7,856 bases of DNA. Source: Acetobacteraceae bacterium. GTDB taxonomy: Bacteria; Pseudomonadota; Alphaproteobacteria; Acetobacterales; Acetobacteraceae. This document shows positions 1-6,166 of the stretch, one piece after another. A model generated the notes under the pieces. The model was not told the DNA's origin, made no database searches, and saw only the letters and a program-made list of their open reading frames with translations. The stretch is taken from positions 1 through 7,856 of the forward strand of contig JAFAHH010000834.1 in assembly GCA_019237355.1 (NCBI GenBank). The letters are read 5' to 3'. Every line of letters starts with the position of its first letter. Position 1 is the first letter of the stretch. Both the position numbers and the translations under genes were made by a program.

Positions 1-16
1 GCTATCGCTGATCCGC

Positions 17-31
17 CCGGGCATCACCCGG
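17..31 (-). terminator. Possible hairpin downstream of the UDG gene
   Basis: A 5-bp GC stem (CCGGG at 17-21, CCCGG at 27-31) with a 5-nt loop lies 8 bases past the stop of the minus-strand glycosylase gene. There is no U-run after it on the minus strand, so a classical intrinsic terminator is not shown; it could simply be a 3'-end stabilising hairpin. The window ends before the next gene is visible. Confidence 0.2.
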
Positions 32-39
32 CGCTCCTG

Positions 40-738
40 CTACGAAGCTTGATTCGCCACCTTCTTTGATTGCCGTATAGGGCCCGGAACAATTCGTTGC
101 TGCAATCCCGTAAGCACAGAATGAAACATTGCTTCATTCAGCCGTCCCGTGTTCGTGTTATAGCGCGAGACATGATAGCTGTCGCCAATCACTAGTCCGT
201 CTGGCAGGTCGTGAATCGCTCCATGCCGGAAGGGGAAGGCCCTGAGCCGGACACGGCGCGCCCTCAAGATCGCGGCATGCGCCACCGCGCCTAGCGCTAA
301 GATAGCGCGGAGCGCCGGCATGGCGTCTATCTCTCCCGCGAGGAAATGGTTGCACGCCCTGATTTCGCTGGACTTGGGCAAATTGGCCGGGGGAACGCAG
401 CGAACCGCGTTGCTGACCCGGCAATTCTTGAGGACTAAGTTATCGTCCGGGTGGGCCCCGTATACGCCGTTTGCGAATTCAAAACGCAACAAGCTGCCGT
501 AGAGCAGTTCGCCCGCATAATCGCCGGTGAAGGGCCGGCCTGTGCGATTGGCCCCGCGTAGCCCTGGAGCCAGGCCGACGATGAGAAGAGGAGCCTCAAG
601 TGGACCGAAGCTTGGCACCGGAGCGTTATGCCACTCCGGGTTAGCCAATCTGTTCGCAGCGCGGAACGCCACTAGGCGCGGACAGAGGGGGCAATCCCGG
701 TGAGGCGGAGCCCAGGGCCTAGGCTCGACCGGGTTCAA
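40..738 (-). CDS. Uracil-DNA glycosylase, family 5 (UDGb-like)
   Basis: DNA repair enzyme that removes uracil, and probably other deaminated bases, from DNA by cleaving the N-glycosidic bond; cytoplasmic, first step of base-excision repair. The 232-aa protein has the family 5 motif GLAPGLRGANRTGRPFTGD at residues 55-73 and the C-terminal HVSRYN motif at 189-194. Cysteines C16, C19, C114 and C129 fit the 4Fe-4S ligands of family 4/5 glycosylases; C106 is extra. Family 5 members usually lack the catalytic Asn/Asp of other UDGs in the first motif and have a broader substrate range. Translation starts at TTG in a TTGA overlap with the stop of the upstream NYN gene. I see no Shine-Dalgarno sequence, which suggests translational coupling. 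No ATG in frame is available before the conserved CPLC motif. The family call is firm; the exact start is less so. Confidence 0.9.
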   Translation of the reverse strand: MNPVEPRPWAPPHRDCPLCPRLVAFRAANRLANPEWHNAPVPSFGPLEAPLLIVGLAPGLRGANRTGRPFTGDYAGELLYGSLLRFEFANGVYGAHPDDNLVLKNCRVSNAVRCVPPANLPKSSEIRACNHFLAGEIDAMPALRAILALGAVAHAAILRARRVRLRAFPFRHGAIHDLPDGLVIGDSYHVSRYNTNTGRLNEAMFHSVLTGLQQRIVPGPIRQSKKVANQAS

Positions 739-1352
739 GCCGCGTCGTGTGTATCCGGAAACGGCTCGGCCGGGGTCTGCCGTAGCGCATTAGGCACATG
801 GTTAGGCCGCGGACGCGGCTCAGTCTGACGCCGCGTGAATTCCGGAGCGATCTCCGCCAATTCAACAAATTGGTCAGCCTGCCGGCGAAGCTCATCGGCG
901 ATCATTGGAGGGGTCGTGCGGATCGAGGAAACCACCGACACCCGCACGCCTTTTCGCTGTACAGCCTCGACCAGCCGCCGGAAATCCGAATCGCCACTGA
1001 ACAGCACCGCATGATCGAGTCTCGGCGCCAGCTCTAGCATGTCCACGGCAACTTCAATGTCCATGTTGCCCTTCACCCGGCGCCGTCCAGCAGCGTCGGT
1101 GAATTCCTTTGCAGGCTTGGTCACCAAAGTATAGCCATTATAGGCAAGCCAGTCTGTGAGGGGCTTGAGGGGTGAATATTCCTCGGTTTCGAGCACTGCC
1201 GAGTAGTAGTATGCGCGGACCACTTGCGTCCTTCGCCGGAAGAACTCGAGGAGGTTTCGGTAATCGACATCGAAACCAAGGTTACGCGAGGCCGAATAAA
1301 GGTTAGCCCCATCGATAAAAAGGGCCATGCGCTCATTGGGCAAAAAATGCAT
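735..1352 (-). CDS. NYN-domain (LabA/DUF88-like) protein, putative RNase
   Basis: Predicted PIN-like metal-dependent ribonuclease of the LabA/DUF88 NYN group, 205 aa. Visible acidic active-site motifs are FIDGAN (D14), KGNMDIEVAVDML (D98, D104) and FSGDSDF (D121, D123), the usual order for the fold. The domain fills about residues 9-175; the last 30 residues are Pro/Arg-rich and probably disordered. The reading frame is open further upstream (to 1532), but that extension is Cys/Trp-rich with no family resemblance and would cross the divergent promoter region into folK. The ATG at 1352 is preceded by GAAAGGA at about 8 nt spacing and puts FIDGAN near the N terminus, as in homologues. It is divergent from folK and overlaps the downstream glycosylase gene by 4 bases. 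The biological substrate is unknown; the name RNase is inferred from the family. Confidence 0.88.
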   Translation of the reverse strand: MHFLPNERMALFIDGANLYSASRNLGFDVDYRNLLEFFRRRTQVVRAYYYSAVLETEEYSPLKPLTDWLAYNGYTLVTKPAKEFTDAAGRRRVKGNMDIEVAVDMLELAPRLDHAVLFSGDSDFRRLVEAVQRKGVRVSVVSSIRTTPPMIADELRRQADQFVELAEIAPEFTRRQTEPRPRPNHVPNALRQTPAEPFPDTHDAA

Positions 1353-1469
1353 CACTTCGATCCTTTCAAAAGCTCGTATGCGGGGCCAACCTGGCCCAAG
1401 GTCCCAGAGAAGAGTAGTGTCCACTGCAAGAGGAGTCTGGCTCGCAGAAATGCCATACGTTTCCGAAAA
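1353..1469. promoter_or_regulatory. Divergent intergenic region between the NYN gene and folK
   Basis: This 117-bp gap lies between two outward-facing genes and must hold the promoters of both unless folK is leaderless. The only clear signal is the GAAAGGA ribosome-binding site of the NYN gene at its left edge. I could not find convincing -35/-10 pairs on either strand. An AGGAG at 1431-1435 has no in-frame start codon at useful spacing. Confidence 0.5.
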
Positions 1470-1997
1470 GTGAACCCCTCCCGCCCGATTCATACAATTT
1501 TTGTGGCAATCGGCGCAAATTTGCCAGGGCACGCTTCCAGGCCCCCCCTCGAGACATGCCTCTGGGCGGCAGGGGCGCTTGACTCGCTACCCGGCGTTCA
1601 CGTCGAGCAAGTTTCACGGTGGTATCGATCGGCGCCCATCGGAGACTCGGGCAAAGCGGCCATTCCGCAGCCGGATTATGTGAACGGCGTCGCGCGGCTT
1701 TGCGCTGACACTACGCCTGAGGCCTTGTTAGCCGGCTGCCAGGCTATCGAGGCTCAAGCCGGGCGCGTGCGCGGCGAGAGAAATGCACCGCGTACACTCG
1801 ATCTGGACATCATCGCCTTTGGCGATTGGGTGCGAAACTCCCCAGATCCCATATTACCTCATCCGAGAGCACATCTGCGCGCGTTTGTGCTTTTGCCGCT
1901 GGCCGACGTGGCCCCTTTCTGGGTCCACCCCGTTCTGGGACAGACTGTGGGTGAAATCATGGCGGGCCTACGGGATCAAGAGATCGGTTTGATCTAA
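1470..1997 (+). CDS. folK: 2-amino-4-hydroxy-6-hydroxymethyldihydropteridine pyrophosphokinase
   Basis: HPPK transfers pyrophosphate from ATP to 6-hydroxymethyl-7,8-dihydropterin, the step before dihydropteroate synthase in folate synthesis; cytoplasmic. The 175-aa protein has the N-terminal GANLPG (equivalent of the common GSNLGD), YRSAP at 52-56, and the signature R-x-APRTLDLDI, with D111 and D113 as the expected Mg-binding pair. LPHPRAHLRAFVLLPL at 129-144 is the conserved C-terminal motif. Length is slightly above the roughly 160 aa of E. coli HPPK. No ATG lies close to the conserved start; GTG at 1470 places IFVAIGAN at residues 10-17. Its Shine-Dalgarno is poor (only GAAAA nearby), so GTG at 1503 or a rarer ATT at 1488 cannot be excluded. 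folP and folB are not adjacent, so this copy is apart from other folate genes in the window. Confidence 0.93.
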   Translation: MNPSRPIHTIFVAIGANLPGHASRPPLETCLWAAGALDSLPGVHVEQVSRWYRSAPIGDSGKAAIPQPDYVNGVARLCADTTPEALLAGCQAIEAQAGRVRGERNAPRTLDLDIIAFGDWVRNSPDPILPHPRAHLRAFVLLPLADVAPFWVHPVLGQTVGEIMAGLRDQEIGLI

Positions 1998-2187
1998 CGC
2001 TCGGCTTCCGAAGGGTTTGGTCGCTGTTGGCCTTGAGGTCGCAAAGATAGGGCGATCGCCCCTACGCTGTCTCGATCGGGCGAAATCGGGCCGGCCAACG
2101 CAGGCCGATTCCGAGCGCGCTCGGGGCCTCCCCGGCGGTATCTGGGCGAAATCCGGGTCACCTGCGCGCAAGCCCCGCAGGTTTATC
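1998..2187. other. Repeat-rich non-coding gap between folK and rpoZ
   Basis: No credible gene is seen. The stretch holds three perfect palindromes: GGGCGATCGCCC at 2050-2061, GGCCGGCC at 2089-2096 and CCGAGCGCGCTCGG at 2111-2124. It also holds a near-duplicated block around GGGCGAAATC (2078-2087 and 2144-2153). None is followed by a U-run, so an intrinsic terminator for folK is not evident. The repeats could be protein-binding sites or RNA structure upstream of the rpoZ promoter. Confidence 0.5.
2111..2124. repeat. 14-bp perfect palindrome CCGAGCGCGCTCGG
   Basis: Perfect self-complementary sequence in the folK-rpoZ gap, about 64-77 bases upstream of the putative rpoZ -35 element. This could be an operator for a dimeric regulator or part of an RNA hairpin, but with no loop it is a poor RNA hairpin. 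Function is unknown. Confidence 0.35.
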
Positions 2188-2216
2188 TTGTCTCATCACC
2201 AGTGCCCGCCTAAATT
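2188..2216 (+). promoter_or_regulatory. Putative sigma70-type promoter of rpoZ
   Basis: TTGTCT at 2188-2193 (4/6 to TTGACA) and TAAATT at 2211-2216 (4/6 to TATAAT, keeping the first T, second A and last T) are separated by exactly 17 bases. Transcription would start near 2223, giving a leader of about 30 nt that contains GTGGAGG (2236-2242) ahead of the rpoZ ATG. It would drive rpoZ and probably rsh onwards. Confidence 0.45.
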
Positions 2217-2252
2217 GAGGGTTTATCCAGCAATTGTGGAGGCCCTAGCTGC

Positions 2253-2660
2253 ATGGCGCGTGTCACTGTCGAGGATTGTGTCCAAAAAGTCCCGAACCGG
2301 TTTGAGTTGGTTTTGTATGCCGCCCAGCGCGCCCGAAACCTGAGCCGAGGGGAGGAGATCACCATCGACCGTGACAACGACAAAAACCCAGTTGTCGCTT
2401 TGCGCGAGATCGCGGAGTCAACACTGGAGCTCAGCAAGCTGGAACAAGATCTCGTCAAGTCGCTTACGCGCGCGCCAGAGCCCGAGCCGGCCGACGAGGA
2501 AGTTTTGGACCTTATCCCAACCGACCAAAACATTTTCGGGCTGCAGGACGTCTCCGCTGAGGAAGAGGCGGCCAACCTGCCCGTTGAGAACGAGGACATG
2601 TCGCCGGAAGATCTTGAGGCGGCAATTGAGGCGGAGCTGGGCGGCCGGCCCCGCCGGTAG
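2253..2660 (+). CDS. rpoZ: DNA-directed RNA polymerase omega subunit
   Basis: Small RNA polymerase subunit that wraps the C-terminal part of beta' and helps core assembly; in E. coli it contributes to a ppGpp-binding site at the beta'-omega interface. The 135-aa sequence begins MARVTVEDC and continues with VPNRFELVLYAAQRARNLS and DRDNDKNPVVALREIA, the alphaproteobacterial form of the omega signature, within residues 1-65. The remaining half is acidic (Glu/Asp-rich) and low in conservation, as is usual for the long alphaproteobacterial omega. The start is clear: GGAGG (2238-2242) sits 10 nt before the ATG. It is the first gene of a co-directional group with rsh only 14-77 bases downstream, a conserved pairing also seen as rpoZ-spoT in E. 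coli. Confidence 0.95.
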   Translation: MARVTVEDCVQKVPNRFELVLYAAQRARNLSRGEEITIDRDNDKNPVVALREIAESTLELSKLEQDLVKSLTRAPEPEPADEEVLDLIPTDQNIFGLQDVSAEEEAANLPVENEDMSPEDLEAAIEAELGGRPRR

Positions 2661-2701
2661 TAGGTCAGGCCTTAATGGGCGCGGTGGGTTGCGAATCAAA
2701 C

Positions 2702-2726
2702 CTGGGGTCTGACGGCCGTACCCCGG
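2702..2726 (+). other. Hairpin in the rpoZ-rsh spacer
   Basis: CTGGGGT (2702-2708) pairs with ACCCCGG (2720-2726): a 7-bp stem including one G-U pair, with an 11-nt loop. It ends 11 bases before the preferred rsh start codon and has no U-run, so it is not a terminator. It could modulate rsh translation or stabilise the 3' end of an rpoZ message. If rsh instead starts at 2675 it lies inside the coding region. Confidence 0.25.
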
Positions 2727-2737
2727 TAGGCCAAGTC

Positions 2738-4951
2738 ATGGCCGAGCCAACAACGCCCCCCGAAGCAGGCACCCTGTCCATCCTCCGGCAGTTTGAAGTC
2801 GCCGAAAGAGTTTTAGCATATGATCCCCGTGCTGATACCGCGTCGATTGACGCGGCGTATGCCCTCGCTACGAAAGCGCACAGTGCGCAGAGGCGGGAGA
2901 ACGGCGACCCCTATATCACTCACCCGGTTGCTGTCGCCGATATCCTAGCAAGCTATCGCCTCGACGCCGCCAGCATCATAACCGGCCTGCTACACGACGT
3001 GATCGAAGATACAGCGATCACCTTGGCCGACATTGAAACCCGCTTCGGTCAGGAGATTGCCTCCCTTGTGGATGGCGTGACCAAGCTTACTCGGCTAGAA
3101 CTACAATCTGATCGCACCAAACAGGCCGAGAACTTCCGGAAACTGGTGCTCGCGATCAGCCGCGATATTCGCGTGTTGCTCGTAAAATTGGCGGATCGGC
3201 TGCATAATATGCGTACCCTCCATTTCGTGCGGGAGGCGGAGCGTCGCCGCCGAATTGCGCGCGAAACTATGGAGATCTACGCGCCGCTGGCCGAGCGCAT
3301 CGGCATGGATAAAATGAAGACCGAGCTGCATACGCTTGCTTTTGGGCAGCTCGAGCCTGAAGCTTATGCCACGATTATGGCCCGGCTAAATTTTTTGCGA
3401 GGCCAAGGTGCGGACGTGATCGAGGAAGTCCGCGCAGAGCTTGTCCGCGTCTGCGAGGAGGCCGGTGTTCGGGTCATTGAAGTGACTGGACGCGAGAAAT
3501 CTCCGTTCTCGATCTGGGAGAAAATGCAGCGCCGCCAAGTCGCATTCGAGCAGCTCTCTGACATAATGGCCTTTCGCATCGTCGTGCCCACGCGTGAGGA
3601 TTGTTACGCAGCCTTGGGCGCGGTCCATGGCACCTATCCGGTCATCGCTGGGCGGTTCAAGGATTATATCTCGACCCCAAAGTCGAATGGCTATCAAAGT
3701 CTGCACACCGGGGTCACGTTGCGGGCGCCCAGAAACCAAAAGATTGAGGTTCAGATCCGCACGCCACAGATGCACGCTCTGGCCGAGAATGGGGTCGCGG
3801 CGCATTGGGCCTATAAGTTGAACGGCGCTTCCTCGAAGGATGTCCAAAATTTCCGCTGGGTCCAAGACCTGCTCGAAATCCTGGAGAATTCCGCCGCCCC
3901 GGACGAGTTCCTTGAGAATACGAAGCTCGAACTCTACGAGGATCAGGTCTTCTGCTTCACCCCGAAAGGGGAGCTGATCCAGCTACCGCGAGGCGCCACC
4001 CCCGTGGACTTTGCTTATGCAGTGCACAGCCAGGTCGGCGATGCTTGCGTGGGTGCGAAGATAAACGGGCGGCTGATGCCGCTCCGGCATAGGCTTCAGA
4101 ACGGCGATCAAGTCGAGATCATGACCGCGCGTGGCGGCACGCCGAGCCCGCAATGGGAGCGATTCGTCGTCACGGGCAAAGCTCGAGCACGCATCCGGCG
4201 CTTCATCCATCAACAGCAGCGGCAAACGAATATCGATAATGGCCGGGTGGCTTTAGCAAAGGCATTCCGGCAGGAAGGCCTCGATGGTTCGGAAAAGGTG
4301 CTTGAGGCGGCACTGAAGCCGTTCAAGCTCGCAAGCTTGCCCGATCTTTACGCGGCGGTAGGCAGCGGCAGTATCGGCCCTAAAGACGTGGTGAATGCCG
4401 CCTATCCAGAGCTCCGGCAATCGTCCAGGGCGCCCCGGGTTCTTCCGGGCTTGCCTCCCCGTCCCACCCACCGTGTTCGGCCGGGACTCGGGATCCCAAT
4501 TAGCGGCCTGGTGTCCGGAATGTCCGTCCATTACGCCGGATGCTGCCATCCCCTGCCAGGTGACCCCATCGTCGGGATTGTGACGACGGGGAAGGGGGTT
4601 ACCATCCATACCCGGAATTGCCAAACCTTAGAGAGTTTTGCCGCAACCCCAGAGCGTTTCATTGATGTTGAATGGGACCTCGCCGCCACCGCAGACGGTG
4701 ACGGCAAACCCCTCCATACAGGACGGATTAGCGTTATCGCCGCAAACGAGCCGAGCGCGCTTGCCAGCCTTACGAACACCATCGCCAAACACGAGGGCGC
4801 CATCAATAATCTCAAAATCATCAACCGACAACAGGATTTCCTTGAAGCGCTGGTCGATGTTGATGTTCGGGACGTAAGGCACCTCTCGATCGTTATTGCC
4901 GGGCTTCGCGGCGCGGCCGGTATTACCCAGGTGGAACGGGCGCACGGGTGA
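2738..4951 (+). CDS. rsh: Bifunctional (p)ppGpp synthetase/hydrolase, RelA/SpoT homologue
   Basis: Makes (p)ppGpp from ATP and GTP/GDP and hydrolyses it; master enzyme of the stringent response, cytoplasmic and ribosome-associated. The 737-aa protein has the full long-RSH architecture. The HD hydrolase has H62, the HDVIED motif (H86, D87, E90, D91) and D153, with the same spacing as H53/H77/D78/D144 of Rel from Streptococcus equisimilis. The synthetase (about 245-365) has RFKD at 306-309, the basic RxKD form typical of bifunctional enzymes, plus KSNGYQSLHT and EVQIRT. TGS is at about 398-461, a Cys-rich zinc-finger-like region with C602, C603 and C628 follows, and a C-terminal ACT domain spans about 663-734. 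Both active sites look intact. The ATG at 2738 gives an N terminus matching relatives; an in-frame ATG at 2675 with AGGTCAGG upstream would add 21 residues and is a real alternative. The stop overlaps the acpS start (GTGA). Confidence 0.95.
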   Translation: MAEPTTPPEAGTLSILRQFEVAERVLAYDPRADTASIDAAYALATKAHSAQRRENGDPYITHPVAVADILASYRLDAASIITGLLHDVIEDTAITLADIETRFGQEIASLVDGVTKLTRLELQSDRTKQAENFRKLVLAISRDIRVLLVKLADRLHNMRTLHFVREAERRRRIARETMEIYAPLAERIGMDKMKTELHTLAFGQLEPEAYATIMARLNFLRGQGADVIEEVRAELVRVCEEAGVRVIEVTGREKSPFSIWEKMQRRQVAFEQLSDIMAFRIVVPTREDCYAALGAVHGTYPVIAGRFKDYISTPKSNGYQSLHTGVTLRAPRNQKIEVQIRTPQMHALAENGVAAHWAYKLNGASSKDVQNFRWVQDLLEILENSAAPDEFLENTKLELYEDQVFCFTPKGELIQLPRGATPVDFAYAVHSQVGDACVGAKINGRLMPLRHRLQNGDQVEIMTARGGTPSPQWERFVVTGKARARIRRFIHQQQRQTNIDNGRVALAKAFRQEGLDGSEKVLEAALKPFKLASLPDLYAAVGSGSIGPKDVVNAAYPELRQSSRAPRVLPGLPPRPTHRVRPGLGIPISGLVSGMSVHYAGCCHPLPGDPIVGIVTTGKGVTIHTRNCQTLESFAATPERFIDVEWDLAATADGDGKPLHTGRISVIAANEPSALASLTNTIAKHEGAINNLKIINRQQDFLEALVDVDVRDVRHLSIVIAGLRGAAGITQVERAHG

Positions 4952-5358
4952 TTTTGGGTCTGGGTGCCGATATCTGCGACGTAAGGCGGATCGAGGCGGT
5001 GATTGCGCGGCATGGTGAACGATTTCTGGTCCGCGTCTTTACCGCCGCTGAGCGCGATAAAGCCTCACGGCGCAACGCGACAATCCGGGCCGCCACCTTT
5101 GCCAAGCGCTTCGCCGCAAAGGAAGCTGCGGCGAAAGCCTTGGGGACGGGATTTCGGAAGGGTGTCTTTTTTTCGGATCTGGGCGTCGTGAACTTGCCCA
5201 GCGGTAAGCCCACCCTGCATATCACTGGAGGGGCTGCCGCGCGCCTGGCCGCGATCACGCCTCCAGAAATGCAAGTTGAAGTGGCGCTGACAATGACCGA
5301 CGAATACCCCTATGCCTTCGCCCAGGTCATCATCTGGGCGAGGCCGGCATTTTCTTGA
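4948..5358 (+). CDS. acpS: Holo-[acyl-carrier-protein] synthase
   Basis: Transfers 4'-phosphopantetheine from CoA to the conserved serine of apo-ACP, making ACP active for fatty acid synthesis; cytoplasmic, Mg-dependent, normally a trimer. At 136 aa it is the usual group I length. It opens with ILGLGADICDVRRIE (metal-binding D8) and has KRFAAKEAAAKALGTG at 53-68, where E59 is the second metal ligand. The C-terminal VEVALTMTDEYPYAFAQV matches the alphaproteobacterial end motif. The start is GTG in a GTGA overlap with the rsh stop; weak purine stretches (AGGTGGA, ACGGG) lie upstream, so coupling to rsh translation is likely. In many relatives pdxJ or pyrE lies between rsh and acpS; here nothing does. 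lepB follows after 58 bases. Confidence 0.94.
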   Translation: MILGLGADICDVRRIEAVIARHGERFLVRVFTAAERDKASRRNATIRAATFAKRFAAKEAAAKALGTGFRKGVFFSDLGVVNLPSGKPTLHITGGAAARLAAITPPEMQVEVALTMTDEYPYAFAQVIIWARPAFS

Positions 5359-5416
5359 CAGGGCAGGGCGCCATAGGCTTGATCCCGCCGAATTTAGAAC
5401 CCGGAGACTTGGCCTC

Positions 5417-6166
5417 GTGCCCACCATAGCGAAGCGCAAAGCGGGCAGCGGCCTGCTCGAGAATATCAAGACGCTTATCTACGCCGGACTGATCGCCGTC
5501 GGAATCCGCACTTTCGTCGTCGAACCTTTCAATATTCCCTCTGGCAGCATGATTCCGACGTTGCTGGTGGGCGATTACCTGTTTGTCTCGAAATTCGCCT
5601 ATGGCTATTCTCGGTATTCTTTTCCATTCTCTCCGCCACTCTTCCACGGCCGCATTTTCTTGCATTTGCCAAGCCGCGGCGATGTCGCGGTGTTCAAGCT
5701 GCCGCGCGATAATGCAACAGATTACATCAAGCGCATCGTTGGGGTTGCGGGAGACCACGTTCAGATGCGGGCTGGCCAACTCTATATCGATGGCCAGGTC
5801 GCGCCCCGCCAGCCAGCGGGGGAATGCTCCGATAGTGAAGATGGCGTCCGGATGATTGAAAGACGGTACATCGAGACGCTGCCCGGGGGTGTTCGGCACG
5901 CGATCTGTAAGGCCACCGATGAAGGGGCCGCGAATAATACTCCAGAGTTCGTCGTTCCACCGGGCCACGTATTCGCAATGGGCGATAATCGTGACAACAG
6001 CCTCGATAGCCGTTTCCCAAATGGGGTCGGCTACGTTCCTGTTGAGAATCTCGTCGGGCGGGCCGAATTCATTTTCTTTTCTATCGATGCCGAGTACCCT
6101 TGGTGGCAGTTTTGGGAGTGGCCGTTCGAGATCCGCTGGAAGCGGATCTTCATGGGGGTCCACTGA
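5417..6166 (+). CDS. lepB: Signal peptidase I
   Basis: Membrane serine protease that removes signal peptides from proteins exported by Sec or Tat; the active site faces the periplasm. The 249-aa protein has one N-terminal membrane segment (about 16-34). The catalytic serine motif PSGSMIPTLLVGDY carries S44, and DYIKRIVG carries the general-base lysine K105. The C-terminal family box is GDNRDNSLDSR at 189-199. Length and a single transmembrane segment fit the alphaproteobacterial form, whereas E. coli LepB has two. The reading frame is open back to 5312 inside acpS, but GTG at 5417 with CGGAGA (5402-5407) about 9 nt upstream and a Lys-rich start before the membrane helix is clearly better. It also avoids overlap with acpS. 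It may process the small secreted protein encoded at 7083-7466. Confidence 0.94.
   Translation: MPTIAKRKAGSGLLENIKTLIYAGLIAVGIRTFVVEPFNIPSGSMIPTLLVGDYLFVSKFAYGYSRYSFPFSPPLFHGRIFLHLPSRGDVAVFKLPRDNATDYIKRIVGVAGDHVQMRAGQLYIDGQVAPRQPAGECSDSEDGVRMIERRYIETLPGGVRHAICKATDEGAANNTPEFVVPPGHVFAMGDNRDNSLDSRFPNGVGYVPVENLVGRAEFIFFSIDAEYPWWQFWEWPFEIRWKRIFMGVH

Noticed and set aside
1224..1469. Upstream extension of folK to 1224
   Set aside because: It would run antisense through the NYN gene start and adds 82 residues never seen in HPPK.
1353..1532. N-terminal extension of the NYN protein to 1532
   Set aside because: The extension crosses the divergent gap and the folK start and has no NYN-family similarity. 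ATG 1352 has a good Shine-Dalgarno.
2017..2343. Plus-strand open frame spanning the folK-rpoZ gap and the rpoZ start
   Set aside because: It overlaps the first 90 bases of rpoZ in another frame, and its composition is what repeat-rich GC DNA gives. No start signal is seen.
3386..3865. 159-codon minus-strand open frame inside rsh
   Set aside because: It lies wholly within the synthetase domain of Rsh on the opposite strand, with no recognisable domain.
5312..5416. Upstream extension of lepB into acpS
   Set aside because: It would overlap acpS and place a basic, non-conserved region before the membrane segment. GTG 5417 has a Shine-Dalgarno and a standard LepB N terminus.
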